From NCBI GenBank assembly GCA_025370075.1, contig CP073016.1:806001-870000 (forward strand): a DNA stretch of 64,000 nucleotides. The letters run 5' to 3'. The notes beneath the pieces were generated by a model, which saw only the letters and a list, made by a program, of their open reading frames with translations, had not been told where the DNA came from and did no database searches. The translations under genes were made by a program, and so were the position numbers. This document shows, piece by piece, positions 1-8,319 of the stretch. How positions within the stretch are numbered: the stretch's first letter is position 1; the number at the start of each line of letters is the position of its first letter. Source of the DNA: Chryseotalea sp. WA131a (GTDB taxonomy: Bacteria; Bacteroidota; Bacteroidia; Cytophagales; Cyclobacteriaceae).

Positions 1-189
1 TTCGGGGTCTGCTCCTGTTTTCTTCTTCTCTCCTTCTAATTTTTGATAGAGTTCGTCAAAAGCGTCAGAGATATATTTAAGGAAGATGAGTCCCAGTGCA
101 ACGTGCTTGTACTCGGCAGCATCCATGTTGTTCCGGAGTTTGTCGGCTGCTGTCCAGAGTTTCTTTTCTAATTCGTGGTTCTCGGTCAT
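1..189 (-). CDS. hsdM: Type I restriction-modification system methyltransferase subunit HsdM, N-terminal fragment
   Basis: Reading leftward from the ATG at 189, 63 codons stay open to the window edge, so only the N-terminus is visible. The peptide has the HsdM N-terminal helical-domain signature: an ELEKKLWTAADKLR-like opening, then MDAAEYKHVALGLIFLKYISDAF and an EKKK linker. In this family the domain precedes the N6-adenine methylase core, which modifies DNA together with HsdS and HsdR. The catalytic NPPF motif and any hsdS or hsdR genes lie outside the window. The family assignment rests on this strongly conserved N-terminus; whether the gene is intact cannot be judged. Confidence 0.85.
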   Translation of the reverse strand, partial: MTENHELEKKLWTAADKLRNNMDAAEYKHVALGLIFLKYISDAFDELYQKLEGEKKKTGADPE

Positions 190-254
190 TAAATCGTTGC
201 TCAAAAAGTTAAGCTGACAAAATACGCAAATTTGAGTATAATAACCGCTTTTTC

Positions 255-375
255 GGGTTGTTGGCGGGTGGGGATTTGGCTCTTGCCATAGCTCCCGTTA
301 AAAGACGGGACAGGTTTGGTGTCGCGGTGGGTTTGTACACCTGCCGGTAGGCAGGGCTATGGCATGTGCCAAAAG
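255..375. repeat. Intergenic hairpin-rich segment
   Basis: This stretch between hsdM and the GH65 gene holds two short inverted repeats: TCCCGTT/AAGACGGGA around 293-312, and CCTGCC/GGCAGG around 340-355. Similar GGCAG-type hairpins occur in the three long repeats near 51-55 kb. The 62-codon reading frame over it has unnatural composition and is not considered a gene. Confidence 0.35.
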
Positions 376-404
376 CGCGGGGGGTAATTCGGAGCACAAT
401 CTTT

Positions 405-662
405 TTAAAAATGCGAAGGGTCGGCTGTATTTTTAAAGTTCTCCGTTCTAATTCTCAGGTTCTCCCGAAGCCATTCACTTGTCCACGTAACTAGAATGAA
501 TTTGTCTGTACGCGTCAAATATTCCTCGGTCGTGGAGTTGTGCAGATTTTTCTTTCATTGTCCCATGTAGTCCAAGAACAACTGAATATAATTCGTCATA
601 ACCATCTCAAAATCAATAGCAATACAAAAAGCGCATTCATCTAAAGGATTGCCCCAATACAA
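405..662 (-). pseudogene. Decayed reading frame of unknown function
   Basis: The 525-base gap between hsdM and the GH65 gene has no intact gene. On the minus strand, three consecutive frames each read like protein and abut one another. The first runs from a TTG near 662 to a TGA at 555. The second is 27 codons from the ATG at 558 to a TGA at 475. The third continues from about 480 to a TAA at 405. Joined, they read DECAFCIAIDFEMVMT..., then RGIFDAYRQIHSSYVDK, then WLRENLRIRTENF. Two frameshifts would explain the pattern. I do not recognise the family, and chance coding-like sequence is possible. Confidence 0.28.
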
Positions 663-765
663 ACTTTTCTAAGCTCAAAAACTCTCCTTATGCATTTGAA
701 CAATACTCCAAAGTTTGCAATATTTGACCTTTCTAACCTTTCGCGTCAAACGTACAACAACGAGT

Positions 766-3048
766 ATGAAGAACTACATCAAGTATCACCCTTGGCACAT
801 TGTCGAAGAGGGTTTCGATAGCCATCTCAACCGCATTTCTGAAAGTTTGTTCAGCCTCGGAAATGGCCGAATGGGGCAGCGTGCCAATTTTGAAGAACGC
901 TATTCAGGCGATACGCACCAAGGAACGTATGTGGCCGGTGTTTACTATCCAGACAAGACACGTGTGGGCTGGTGGAAAAATGGCTACCCCGAATATTTTG
1001 CCAAAGTATTGAATGCCCCTAGCTGGATTGGCATCCAAATTAAAATCGGTAAAAATGAATTGGATTTCGATAAATGCAAAGTCAGTAATTTCAAGCGCGT
1101 GCTGGATATGCAGCAAGGACTTTTGCACCGAACGTTTACTGCCACTTTGCCCGATGGCAAAAAACTAAAAGTAGATGCTAAACGGTTTTGTAGCATGGCC
1201 GATGGGGAAGTGGGGGCAATCCGATATGCGATTACTCCGATCAATTTCACGGCCAATGCCACCATCACCCTTTCGGTTGATGCCGATGTTGTAAACAAAG
1301 ACTCTAACTACGATGAAAAATTTTGGAATGAAGTTTCGAAAGAAGCAAAAGCGGGGTTGGCCTTGGTAACAGCCGAAACGAGAAAAACATTGTTTCACGT
1401 AACCATGGCCACAACCTTCGCCATTCACACGGATGGAAAAAAAGCAAAAGTGACTGTGAAGGCCAACAAGCGCGAAAAGTATGCCGACAATGTAGTGGTG
1501 ACGGTATTGAAGAAGGGCATTGAAACGGTTATCTATAAATATGCTGCGGTGCTTTCATCAGAGAATCATTCCAAAAAGAAAATACAAGACAATGCCAAGA
1601 AAAAGCTGAATGCTGTTTCATTAAAAGGGTATGATAAATCGTTTGCCGAACACGTAGCCGTTTGGGAAAATATTTGGAAAAAGTGCGACATCACCATTGA
1701 TGGCGATGTAGCCGCGCAACAAGGCATCCGGTTCAATATCTTTCAATTGATGCAAACCTACACTGGCGATGACGCTCGATTGAACATTGGACCCAAAGGT
1801 TTTACAGGTGAGAAATACGGTGGCAGCACGTACTGGGATACCGAAGCCTATTGCTTGCCTTTTTACTTAGGGACATCCGATCCTAAAGTAGCCCGTAATT
1901 TGTTGGTTTATCGCTACAAACATCTCCCCAAAGCGATTGAAAACGGTAAGAAACTTGGCTTTAAAGATGGAGCAGCCTTCTACCCCTTTGTAACCATGAA
2001 TGGTGAGGAGTGTCACAACGAGTGGGAAATTACGTTCGAAGAAATTCACCGTACTAGCGCGATGGCGTATGCAATTCGAGATTACATCGATTACACAGGT
2101 GATGTGAATTACCTAAATCAGTTTGGACTGGAAGTGTTGATTGGCATTTCACGTTTTTGGGCGCAGCGTGTCAATTGGTCGTCAGATAAAAACAAATATG
2201 TAATCTTGGGCGTAACGGGGCCAAATGAATATGAAAACAACGTGAACAATAATTGGTACACCAATTACCTCGGTGCGTGGACGTTGAAGTATTCGCTTTG
2301 GGCCATCGAGCAGGTAAGAAAGTCTGATGCAAAGCGATTGGATGAAATTGTTGCCAAAACAAAATTCAATGAATCGGCAGAGGCTGCGAAGTGGAAAGAC
2401 ATTGCTACTAAGATGTACTACGGTGAAGATGTACAGCGCGGCATTTATCTGCAACAAGATGGTTTCTTAGATAAAGAACTTTTGAAAGTAACGGATTTAA
2501 AACCTGAAGACCGCCCGTTGAATCAGAAATGGTCGTGGGACCGCATTTTGCGCTCATGCTTTATCAAGCAGGCAGATGTGTTGCAGTGCATGTACTTGTT
2601 TGAAGATGATTTTAGCCTAGACCAAATCAAACGCAATTTTGATTTCTACGAACCGATGACAGTGCATGAGTCGTCACTTTCGCCTTGCGTACACGTGATA
2701 CTCGCCTCAAAATTGGGCTATAAAGAAAAGGGATATGAAATGTATTTACGCACGGCTCGCTTGGACCTTGACGATTACAATAACGATACAGAAGACGGTT
2801 GCCACATCACCAGCATGGCGGGCACATGGATGAGCGTGACCAAGGGGTTCGGAGGCATGCGGGTAAAAGATGGAACACTTCACTTTACGCCTTTCATACC
2901 TGACCAATGGAAAAGTTATTCCTTCCGAATAGATTTTAGGGGGCGCGTAATCAACGTAAAAATTTCAAAGGAAAAAACAGAAACCATTTTAGAATCTGGT
3001 GAGCCCATTGAGATTGTATTGAACGGAAATAAGGTGAAGCTTTCGTAG
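766..3048 (+). CDS. Glycoside hydrolase family 65 disaccharide phosphorylase (probable maltose phosphorylase)
   Basis: GH65 enzymes phosphorolyse alpha-glucosides such as maltose, trehalose or kojibiose to beta-glucose 1-phosphate and glucose, usually in the cytoplasm. The 760-residue product has the normal family length, with an N-terminal beta-sandwich and an (alpha/alpha)6 barrel. The general acid is E488 in GPNEYENNVNNNWYTN, and the phosphate-binding region STYWDTEAYCLPF is present. No signal peptide is seen. I chose the ATG at 766 because the preceding 17 codons are atypical and the family starts near KYHPWHIVEEGF. The gene stands alone, without the usual neighbouring beta-phosphoglucomutase. 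Substrate (maltose versus kojibiose or trehalose) is not decided by sequence, but the downstream GlgE operon makes maltose plausible. Confidence 0.88.
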   Translation: MKNYIKYHPWHIVEEGFDSHLNRISESLFSLGNGRMGQRANFEERYSGDTHQGTYVAGVYYPDKTRVGWWKNGYPEYFAKVLNAPSWIGIQIKIGKNELDFDKCKVSNFKRVLDMQQGLLHRTFTATLPDGKKLKVDAKRFCSMADGEVGAIRYAITPINFTANATITLSVDADVVNKDSNYDEKFWNEVSKEAKAGLALVTAETRKTLFHVTMATTFAIHTDGKKAKVTVKANKREKYADNVVVTVLKKGIETVIYKYAAVLSSENHSKKKIQDNAKKKLNAVSLKGYDKSFAEHVAVWENIWKKCDITIDGDVAAQQGIRFNIFQLMQTYTGDDARLNIGPKGFTGEKYGGSTYWDTEAYCLPFYLGTSDPKVARNLLVYRYKHLPKAIENGKKLGFKDGAAFYPFVTMNGEECHNEWEITFEEIHRTSAMAYAIRDYIDYTGDVNYLNQFGLEVLIGISRFWAQRVNWSSDKNKYVILGVTGPNEYENNVNNNWYTNYLGAWTLKYSLWAIEQVRKSDAKRLDEIVAKTKFNESAEAAKWKDIATKMYYGEDVQRGIYLQQDGFLDKELLKVTDLKPEDRPLNQKWSWDRILRSCFIKQADVLQCMYLFEDDFSLDQIKRNFDFYEPMTVHESSLSPCVHVILASKLGYKEKGYEMYLRTARLDLDDYNNDTEDGCHITSMAGTWMSVTKGFGGMRVKDGTLHFTPFIPDQWKSYSFRIDFRGRVINVKISKEKTETILESGEPIEIVLNGNKVKLS

Positions 3049-3095
3049 CTACTAAATCATTCGAGTAAAAAAGGATTTTTGATTTGTGAATGTTG

Positions 3096-3146
3096 CCAAG
3101 CCCTAATTCCTAAGTCCTAAGTCCTAACCCCTAGTGCCCAATGCCT
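3096..3146. repeat. Short tandem CCTAAGT-type repeat upstream of the WbqC gene
   Basis: Roughly 7-base units reading CCTAAGT, CCTAAGT, CCTAACC, CCTAGTG follow one another and end within the 5' leader of the WbqC gene. Related tracts occur near 24830-24870 and 40361-40412. Confidence 0.55.
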
Positions 3147-3154
3147 ACAAAGTA

Positions 3155-3853
3155 ATGTCTAAAAAGGTTGCCATTATTCAGTCGAACTACATTCCGTGGA
3201 AGGGGTATTTTGATATCATAAAAAAGGTAGATGCTTTTGTGTTGCTCGATGATGTGCAGTACACACGCAGGGATTGGCGAAACCGTAACCTTATTAAAAG
3301 CCCGCAAGGGTTGAAATGGCTTACGATACCGGTTGATGTAAAAGGCCAATTTGAAATAAAAATCAATGAGGTGATGGTAGCTGACGAGCAGTGGCCAAAA
3401 GACCATTGGAACAGAATTAAGCAAGCCTATTCAAAAGCCCCTTGCTTCAAAGAGTTTGGTCAATTGATCGAAGAAGCTTATTTACAGCTCCACGAAAAAT
3501 CTTTGAGTAAAATTAATTATTTTTTTATAAAGTTGATTAATTCAATTTTAGAAATCGATACACCTGTTTTTTGGTCACATGACTTTGTGGTTTCTGATGA
3601 GAAATCAACGCGGCTTTTGGATATTTGCCAGCAGTTAAAGGCAGATTGTTATGTATCCGGCCCAGCGGCCAAAGACTATCTGAACGAAGAAATGTTTAAG
3701 GTGAAAGGTATTGAAGTAGAGTGGATGAGTTATAACGGATATCAACCTTATCGGCAACTACATGGCGAATTTGCTCACGGGGTGTCCGTTTTGGATTTGA
3801 TTTTTAACGAGGGGAAGGATGCGAAGAAATATCTTCTTACTTTTAATTCGTAA
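3155..3853 (+). CDS. WbqC-like family protein
   Basis: A 232-residue cytoplasmic protein of the WbqC family, known from O-antigen and other surface-glycan clusters; its chemistry is not settled. The diagnostic start is KVAIIQSNYIPWKGYFDII, followed by the DDVQYTRRDWRNRN and GLKWLTIPV segments and a C-terminal YQPYRQLHGEF. The frame can begin at a GTG at 3134, but the family begins at MSKKVAI, so I use the ATG at 3155. It is first in a run of five closely packed genes up to 6903, 17 bases before the glycosyltransferase, which suggests a role in making or attaching the same sugar. Confidence 0.85.
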   Translation: MSKKVAIIQSNYIPWKGYFDIIKKVDAFVLLDDVQYTRRDWRNRNLIKSPQGLKWLTIPVDVKGQFEIKINEVMVADEQWPKDHWNRIKQAYSKAPCFKEFGQLIEEAYLQLHEKSLSKINYFFIKLINSILEIDTPVFWSHDFVVSDEKSTRLLDICQQLKADCYVSGPAAKDYLNEEMFKVKGIEVEWMSYNGYQPYRQLHGEFAHGVSVLDLIFNEGKDAKKYLLTFNS

Positions 3854-3870
3854 AAGCAAAACCTAGGCAT

Positions 3871-4791
3871 TTGAAGATTTCGATTGTTTCCACGCTCTAC
3901 TATTCTCAAAACTACCTCGAAGAGTTTTGCAAGCGGTGTATTGACACGGCCCAAAAAATCACGTCTGATATTGAGCTCATATTGGTAAACGATGGATCGC
4001 CTGATCAATCACTGCGCAAAGCATTGGAATTACAACAAAATTATCCATTCATCACGCTTGTTGATTTGTCTCGCAATTTTGGTCATCACCGCGCTATTAT
4101 GACGGGCTTGCAGCAAGCAACTGGCGACTATATTTTTTTAATTGATTGTGATTTGGAAGAAGATCCAGAATTATTGACTTCTTTTTATGAAAAAATTTCT
4201 TCCAACCCAACGGTTGATGTGGTGTATGGGCTCCAGACAAAACGCAAAGGAAATTTTTTTGAACGGTTCAGCGGATGGGCTTTTTATAAATTTTTATCCC
4301 TGCTCACGAGCATCGATTATCCAGCCGATACATTTACGGCTCGGTTGATGACCCATCGGTACGTGCAATCAGTACTTCGCTATCCCGAAAAGGAATTGGA
4401 TATTTGGGGTGTGTTTGTGCTTACAGGATATAACCAAATAGGTGTTCCGGCTGTGAAGGGGTTTAAAGAAAAATCCACCTATTCACTTTATAAAAAAATT
4501 AGAATGGCCATTGAGATCATCACCAGTCTTAGCCATCGGCCATTGTATTTTACTTTTGTGCTGGGGGTGATCACTACGGTTGTATCGTTGGCGATTATCG
4601 TTTCATTGCTCTATCGGAAATGGATTAACAATATAGACGTAGAAGGTTGGGCCAGTATTTTGGCGAGTGTTTGGTTTTTGGGTGGATTGATTTTGTTGGT
4701 ATTGGGTGTGATTGGCATTTACTTATCAAAGATATTTTTAGAGATTAAGAATCGACCGCTCACGATTGTAAAACAGGTTTTTAGAAAATGA
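3871..4791 (+). CDS. Membrane glycosyltransferase family 2 (GtrB/ArnC/dolichol-phosphate mannosyltransferase type)
   Basis: The 306-residue product has an N-terminal GT-A domain (ISIVSTLYYSQNYLEEF, LILVNDGSPD, then the metal-binding DCDLEEDPELL) and two C-terminal membrane helices at about 228-252 and 265-290. This architecture transfers a sugar from a nucleotide donor to polyprenyl phosphate on the inner face of the membrane. Start is a TTG at 3871; no in-frame ATG gives a full Rossmann strand. Its last codons overlap the methyltransferase start by ATGA, so translation is probably coupled. The donor sugar is likely the product of the WecE-like aminotransferase two genes on. Confidence 0.88.
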   Translation: MKISIVSTLYYSQNYLEEFCKRCIDTAQKITSDIELILVNDGSPDQSLRKALELQQNYPFITLVDLSRNFGHHRAIMTGLQQATGDYIFLIDCDLEEDPELLTSFYEKISSNPTVDVVYGLQTKRKGNFFERFSGWAFYKFLSLLTSIDYPADTFTARLMTHRYVQSVLRYPEKELDIWGVFVLTGYNQIGVPAVKGFKEKSTYSLYKKIRMAIEIITSLSHRPLYFTFVLGVITTVVSLAIIVSLLYRKWINNIDVEGWASILASVWFLGGLILLVLGVIGIYLSKIFLEIKNRPLTIVKQVFRK

Positions 4792-5411
4792 TTAACGCTT
4801 CCATTGAATCGTATTACCAAAACAATTTGTCTGCGCATGGTGCAGGCGCACAAGGAGTGGGTTGGAAAAATGAAGAAGCGCAACATGTGCGCTTCGAGCA
4901 ACTGCTAAAGGTAATTTATTCAAAGAGACCTTTCACCATCAACGATATTGGTTGTGGTGTGGGTGATTTGTCTGCTTATATTTCAGCGAAGAAGATCGAA
5001 TATCAATATGTAGGCTACGATGTATTGGATGAAATGGTTACCCAAGCCAAACTAAAATATCCTGAAAATGGCTCTAGAAGGTTTGAGCAAGTAAATGACT
5101 TAGCGCAAATGAAAGAAGCTGATTACTGTGTGGCCAGTGGGATTTTTAATTTGAAATTTGAAGTCTCTGAGGCGAGTTGGAAGGAGTACATCATCGAAAC
5201 GATTCGTATTTTACATGGCAAGAGTAAATTAGGCTTTTCGTTTAATGCGTTGACTTCCTATTCGGATAAGGACTTTATGAAACCGGAACTGCATTATTCT
5301 AACCCAACTTGGCTATTTGACTATTGCAAAACCCACTTTGCTAAAAATGTGGCTTTACTCCACGATTACAGTCAATATGATTTCACTATTTTGGTGAAGA
5401 AAAACTTTTGA
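4788..5411 (+). CDS. Class I SAM-dependent methyltransferase
   Basis: A 207-residue cytoplasmic protein. Motif I of the SAM-binding fold is visible as INDIGCGVGDLSAYI around residues 50-65, followed by YVGYDVLDEMVTQAK with the acidic residue that binds the SAM ribose. It starts in an ATGA overlap with the glycosyltransferase and ends three bases before the next ATG. The operon position suggests it methylates the sugar or lipid-linked intermediate (O- or N-methylation), but the substrate is inferred, not seen. Confidence 0.82.
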   Translation: MINASIESYYQNNLSAHGAGAQGVGWKNEEAQHVRFEQLLKVIYSKRPFTINDIGCGVGDLSAYISAKKIEYQYVGYDVLDEMVTQAKLKYPENGSRRFEQVNDLAQMKEADYCVASGIFNLKFEVSEASWKEYIIETIRILHGKSKLGFSFNALTSYSDKDFMKPELHYSNPTWLFDYCKTHFAKNVALLHDYSQYDFTILVKKNF

Positions 5412-5413
5412 TC

Positions 5414-5776
5414 ATGGGCTATCTTTATGTAGCATTAACGGTATTGCTTTCTTCGTATGGTCAGCTTGTATTAAAATGGCGACTGAATCAATTGGGCGAA
5501 GTTCCACAGCCCTTAAAAGAGAAATTTCTGTTTTTGTTTTGGGCGATTTTCGATCCCTATATTTTCTCGGGTTTTGTGGCGGCATTTTTGGCAAGCCTGA
5601 CGTGGATGGCAGCCCTCACCAAGTTTGACCTTTCTCAAGCCTATCCTTTTACCAGTATTTCGTTTATTTTGATTTTGCTACTCAGTTATTTTTTGTTGGG
5701 CGAACCCGTCACATTTTTTAAAGTTGCTGGTTGCTTACTCATTATGGCTGGATTGATTTTAATAACAAAAGGATGA
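5414..5776 (+). CDS. Small EamA/SMR-like membrane protein, candidate lipid-linked sugar flippase subunit
   Basis: About 120 residues with four predicted membrane helices and the SMR/EamA half-transporter look: an N-terminal GYLYVALTVLLSSYGQLVLKW, a central FVAAFLASLTWMAALTKFDLSQAYPF, and a C-terminal LGEPVTFFKVAGCLLIMAGL. This matches ArnE/ArnF-type subunits, which move undecaprenyl-phosphate aminoarabinose across the inner membrane, and also multidrug SMR proteins. Its place between a polyprenyl glycosyltransferase and an aminotransferase favours the flippase reading. The ATG at 5414 is preferred over a TTG two codons earlier. It shares an ATGA overlap with the next gene. Confidence 0.8.
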   Translation: MGYLYVALTVLLSSYGQLVLKWRLNQLGEVPQPLKEKFLFLFWAIFDPYIFSGFVAAFLASLTWMAALTKFDLSQAYPFTSISFILILLLSYFLLGEPVTFFKVAGCLLIMAGLILITKG

Positions 5777-6903
5777 TTGGCTTTAACAAACCATATTTTT
5801 CCGGTAAGGAACTAGCGTATATTGAAGAAGCGATCAAGCAAGAAAAATTGTCAGGCAACGGAGTATTTACACAAAAGTGCCAAGAGTTTTTCGAGAGCAA
5901 GTATGGGTTTAAGAAAACATTATTGACACAATCGTGCACTGCTGCGCTGGAGATGGCTGCTCTATTGTTAGACATCCAAGCAGGCGATGAAGTAATTATT
6001 CCTTCCTACACATTTGTTTCTACGGCCAATGCGTTTGTATTGCGTGGTGCAAAAATCCTGTTTGCCGATTCCAACGCTTCAGAACCCAATATTTCAGTGG
6101 AATCCATCCGCCTACTCATTTCAAAAAGGACAAAAGCCATTGTGGTGGTCCATTATGCAGGTGTGGCATGCGCCATGGATGAGATCATGGAGTTGGCTCA
6201 TCAGCATAACATTTTTGTGGTGGAAGATGCTGCACAAGCCATTGACTCCTACTACAAAGGAAAAGCGTTGGGCTCCATTGGGCACTTGGCGGCCTTTTCG
6301 TTTCACGAAACAAAAAACATTGTTTCAGGTGAGGGCGGCATGTTGGTGATCAATGATAACCGATTTGTAAAACGTTCAGAGATTATTTGGGAGAAGGGAA
6401 CGAATCGTTCGGCTTTTTTTAGGGGCGAGGTTGATAAATATAATTGGGTTGACGTAGGGTCTTCCTTTTTACCTTCCGAAATAACCGCGGCTTACCTATG
6501 GGCACAATTAGAGCAATTGGATTTTATTCAACGAAAAAGAAAAGCACATTGGGAGTTTTATTTTAATCAGCTAAAGCCGCTTGCAATGGAGGGGAAAGTA
6601 GAGCTACCATTGATGCCAGCCTACGCCACCAACAATGGACATATTTTTTATTTGCTGGCTAAAAATCAACAACAACAACTCCGTTTGTTAAACCACCTAA
6701 AGCAGTCGGGGGTTCAAGCGATTTTTCATTATTTACCGTTGCATAAAAGCCCTTTTATGATGGGCCAGTCCGCTCCACCTTCGTTGCCACAAGCGGAGCG
6801 GTTTGCTGATACACTCATCCGGCTGCCTTTGTTTGTTGAGCTTACTCCAGAGCAACTGACACATATTGTCAATTCCATCAAATTATTCTACAGAGAAGGA
6901 TAA
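5773..6903 (+). CDS. wecE: DegT/DnrJ/EryC1/StrS-family aminotransferase, WecE-like (dTDP-4-amino-4,6-dideoxygalactose transaminase)
   Basis: The 376-residue PLP enzyme matches WecE/RffA, which converts dTDP-4-keto-6-deoxyglucose to dTDP-4-amino-4,6-dideoxygalactose. Visible features are the MIGFNKPYFSGKELAYI start, the PLP-binding TQSCTAALEMAALLL, the DEVIIPSYTFVSTANAFVLRGA block, VVEDAAQAIDSYY with the PLP-pyridine Asp, and the Schiff-base lysine in SFHETKNIVSGEGG. The ATG at 5773 overlaps the preceding stop; an earlier in-frame ATG at 5731 lies inside the upstream gene and is rejected. It closes the amino-sugar operon. The keto-sugar precursor genes (rmlA, rmlB) are not in the window. Confidence 0.9.
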   Translation: MIGFNKPYFSGKELAYIEEAIKQEKLSGNGVFTQKCQEFFESKYGFKKTLLTQSCTAALEMAALLLDIQAGDEVIIPSYTFVSTANAFVLRGAKILFADSNASEPNISVESIRLLISKRTKAIVVVHYAGVACAMDEIMELAHQHNIFVVEDAAQAIDSYYKGKALGSIGHLAAFSFHETKNIVSGEGGMLVINDNRFVKRSEIIWEKGTNRSAFFRGEVDKYNWVDVGSSFLPSEITAAYLWAQLEQLDFIQRKRKAHWEFYFNQLKPLAMEGKVELPLMPAYATNNGHIFYLLAKNQQQQLRLLNHLKQSGVQAIFHYLPLHKSPFMMGQSAPPSLPQAERFADTLIRLPLFVELTPEQLTHIVNSIKLFYREG

Positions 6904-6955
6904 TAGGGTATTAATCCATCCATTAAAAAAATCTTCTTGCCGATTCAGCTATTTT

Positions 6956-6989
6956 TTTGGGTAGTTGACCAAATAATTTCTTATTTTTC
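6956..6989 (+). promoter_or_regulatory. Candidate Bacteroidota-type promoter for the Gfo/Idh/MocA gene
   Basis: A TTTG at 6956-6959 and TATTTTTC at 6982-6989 are separated by 22 bases and lie upstream of the ATG at 7013. They resemble the Bacteroidota -33 TTTG and -7 TAnnTTTG boxes, the latter with one mismatch. The spacing is slightly long, so this is only a candidate. Confidence 0.4.
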
Positions 6990-7012
6990 AATCATCATTA
7001 ACTATACATCGA

Positions 7013-8170
7013 ATGAACAGAAAACTTAGAATGGGAATGGTAGGTGGGGGCAAAGACGCCTTCATAGGTTCCATACACCGACTGGCCGCCAACATGGACG
7101 GATTGATAGAAATAGTATCAGGTGCCTTGAGCATCAACCCCGAAGTTGCCAAAGAGAGTGGCAAAATGCTATTCTTAGCAGAAGATAGAACTTACTTGAC
7201 GTATGAGGAAATGCTTGAAAAAGAAAGCAAGCTCCCTGCTGATAAGCGAATCGATTTCGTCACCATCGTGACGCCAAACTTTGCGCATTTTGCTCCCGCC
7301 ATGCTGGCGTTGGAAAAAGGTTTTCACGTGGTGATTGAAAAGCCAATCACCTTTACATTGGATGAAGCCAAGCAATTAAAAAAGAAAGTGGATGAAACGG
7401 GTTTGGTACTGTGCCTAACACATACCTATTCGGGTTACCCCATGGTGCGGCAAGCTCGCTCGATGGTGAAAGAAGGAGTATTCGGGAAAATTAGAAAAGT
7501 AGTAGTCGAATATCCGCAAGGTTGGTTAAGTAAAATGAGTGAACGCGAAGGCAATGCACAAGCAGCTTGGCGCACCGACCCCAAGCGCTCTGGTAAAGCG
7601 GGCGCGATGGGCGACATCGGCACACATGCTGCCCACTTGGCAGAGTTTATTACTGGTTTAAAAATCACCCATCTGTGTGCCGATTTAAATATCATGGTTC
7701 CGGGTCGCGCGTTGGATGATGATGGAAATGTTCTTTTAAAATTTGATAACGGTGCAGCCGGTGTGTTGACGGCTACACAAATTGCAGCTGGCGAAGAGAA
7801 TGCTTTGCGCATACGGGTGTATGGCGAACATGGCGGACTCGATTGGTCGCAGATGGAGCCGAACTCCCTTACCCTAAAATGGCTCGATAAACCAATGCAA
7901 ATTTTAAGGGCTGGCACGAATGGATTTTTAGGCAGTGAGGCAATTTTTAATTTGCGCACTCCGGCTGGTCATCCCGAAGGCTACTTAGAAGCATTTGCAA
8001 ACCTATACCGAAATTTTGCACTCACCGTTTCAGCAAAAATAGATGGCAAGCCAGTTCCGAAAGAAGTGAATTTCCCTACAGTTGATGAAGGCATACGCGG
8101 TATGGCCTTTATCGATAACGTGGTGAAGAGCGGGCAAAGCAAAGAGAAATGGACGGCTTTTGAAATCTAA
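7013..8170 (+). CDS. Gfo/Idh/MocA family oxidoreductase
   Basis: A 385-residue NAD(P)-dependent sugar dehydrogenase-type protein. The N-terminal dinucleotide loop is GMVGGGKDAFIGSIHR, and the EKP motif appears as VVIEKPITFTLDEAK near residue 110. The substrate domain contains GDIGTHAAHLAEFITG with the catalytic His. There is no signal peptide. It heads a same-strand set with two TIM-barrel sugar isomerases, a cytochrome c and a DUF1080 protein, an arrangement typical of 3-keto-sugar or inositol-like oxidation in Bacteroidota. The exact substrate cannot be read from the sequence. Confidence 0.88.
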   Translation: MNRKLRMGMVGGGKDAFIGSIHRLAANMDGLIEIVSGALSINPEVAKESGKMLFLAEDRTYLTYEEMLEKESKLPADKRIDFVTIVTPNFAHFAPAMLALEKGFHVVIEKPITFTLDEAKQLKKKVDETGLVLCLTHTYSGYPMVRQARSMVKEGVFGKIRKVVVEYPQGWLSKMSEREGNAQAAWRTDPKRSGKAGAMGDIGTHAAHLAEFITGLKITHLCADLNIMVPGRALDDDGNVLLKFDNGAAGVLTATQIAAGEENALRIRVYGEHGGLDWSQMEPNSLTLKWLDKPMQILRAGTNGFLGSEAIFNLRTPAGHPEGYLEAFANLYRNFALTVSAKIDGKPVPKEVNFPTVDEGIRGMAFIDNVVKSGQSKEKWTAFEI

Positions 8171-8245
8171 ACAATTTGAAAATTGTTCAATTTGAAAATT
8201 TGAAAATGATACTTAACCTGATGTCAGCCTTAAGTGGTATATCTA

Positions 8246-8312
8246 AAGTCTAACATCTCAAATCTCAAATCTTACATCTCACATCTCACATCTCACATCT
8301 TAAATCTAATAT
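8246..8312. repeat. Tandem CATCTCA-type 7-bp repeat
   Basis: About nine imperfect copies of a 7-base unit close to ACATCTC run up to 8 bases before the ATG of the next gene, so the array forms most of that gene's 5' leader. No Shine-Dalgarno sequence is visible. It is the clearest of several similar arrays in gaps of this window. Confidence 0.7.
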
Positions 8313-8319
8313 CACCTTA

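Noticed and set aside
209..397. A 62-codon minus-strand frame
   Set aside because: It overlies hairpin-rich repeat sequence, and its composition is typical of translated repeats.
7435..7959. A 174-codon minus-strand frame inside the oxidoreductase gene
   Set aside because: It lies wholly antisense to a well-supported Gfo/Idh/MocA gene and is Ser/Pro-rich, as shadows often are.
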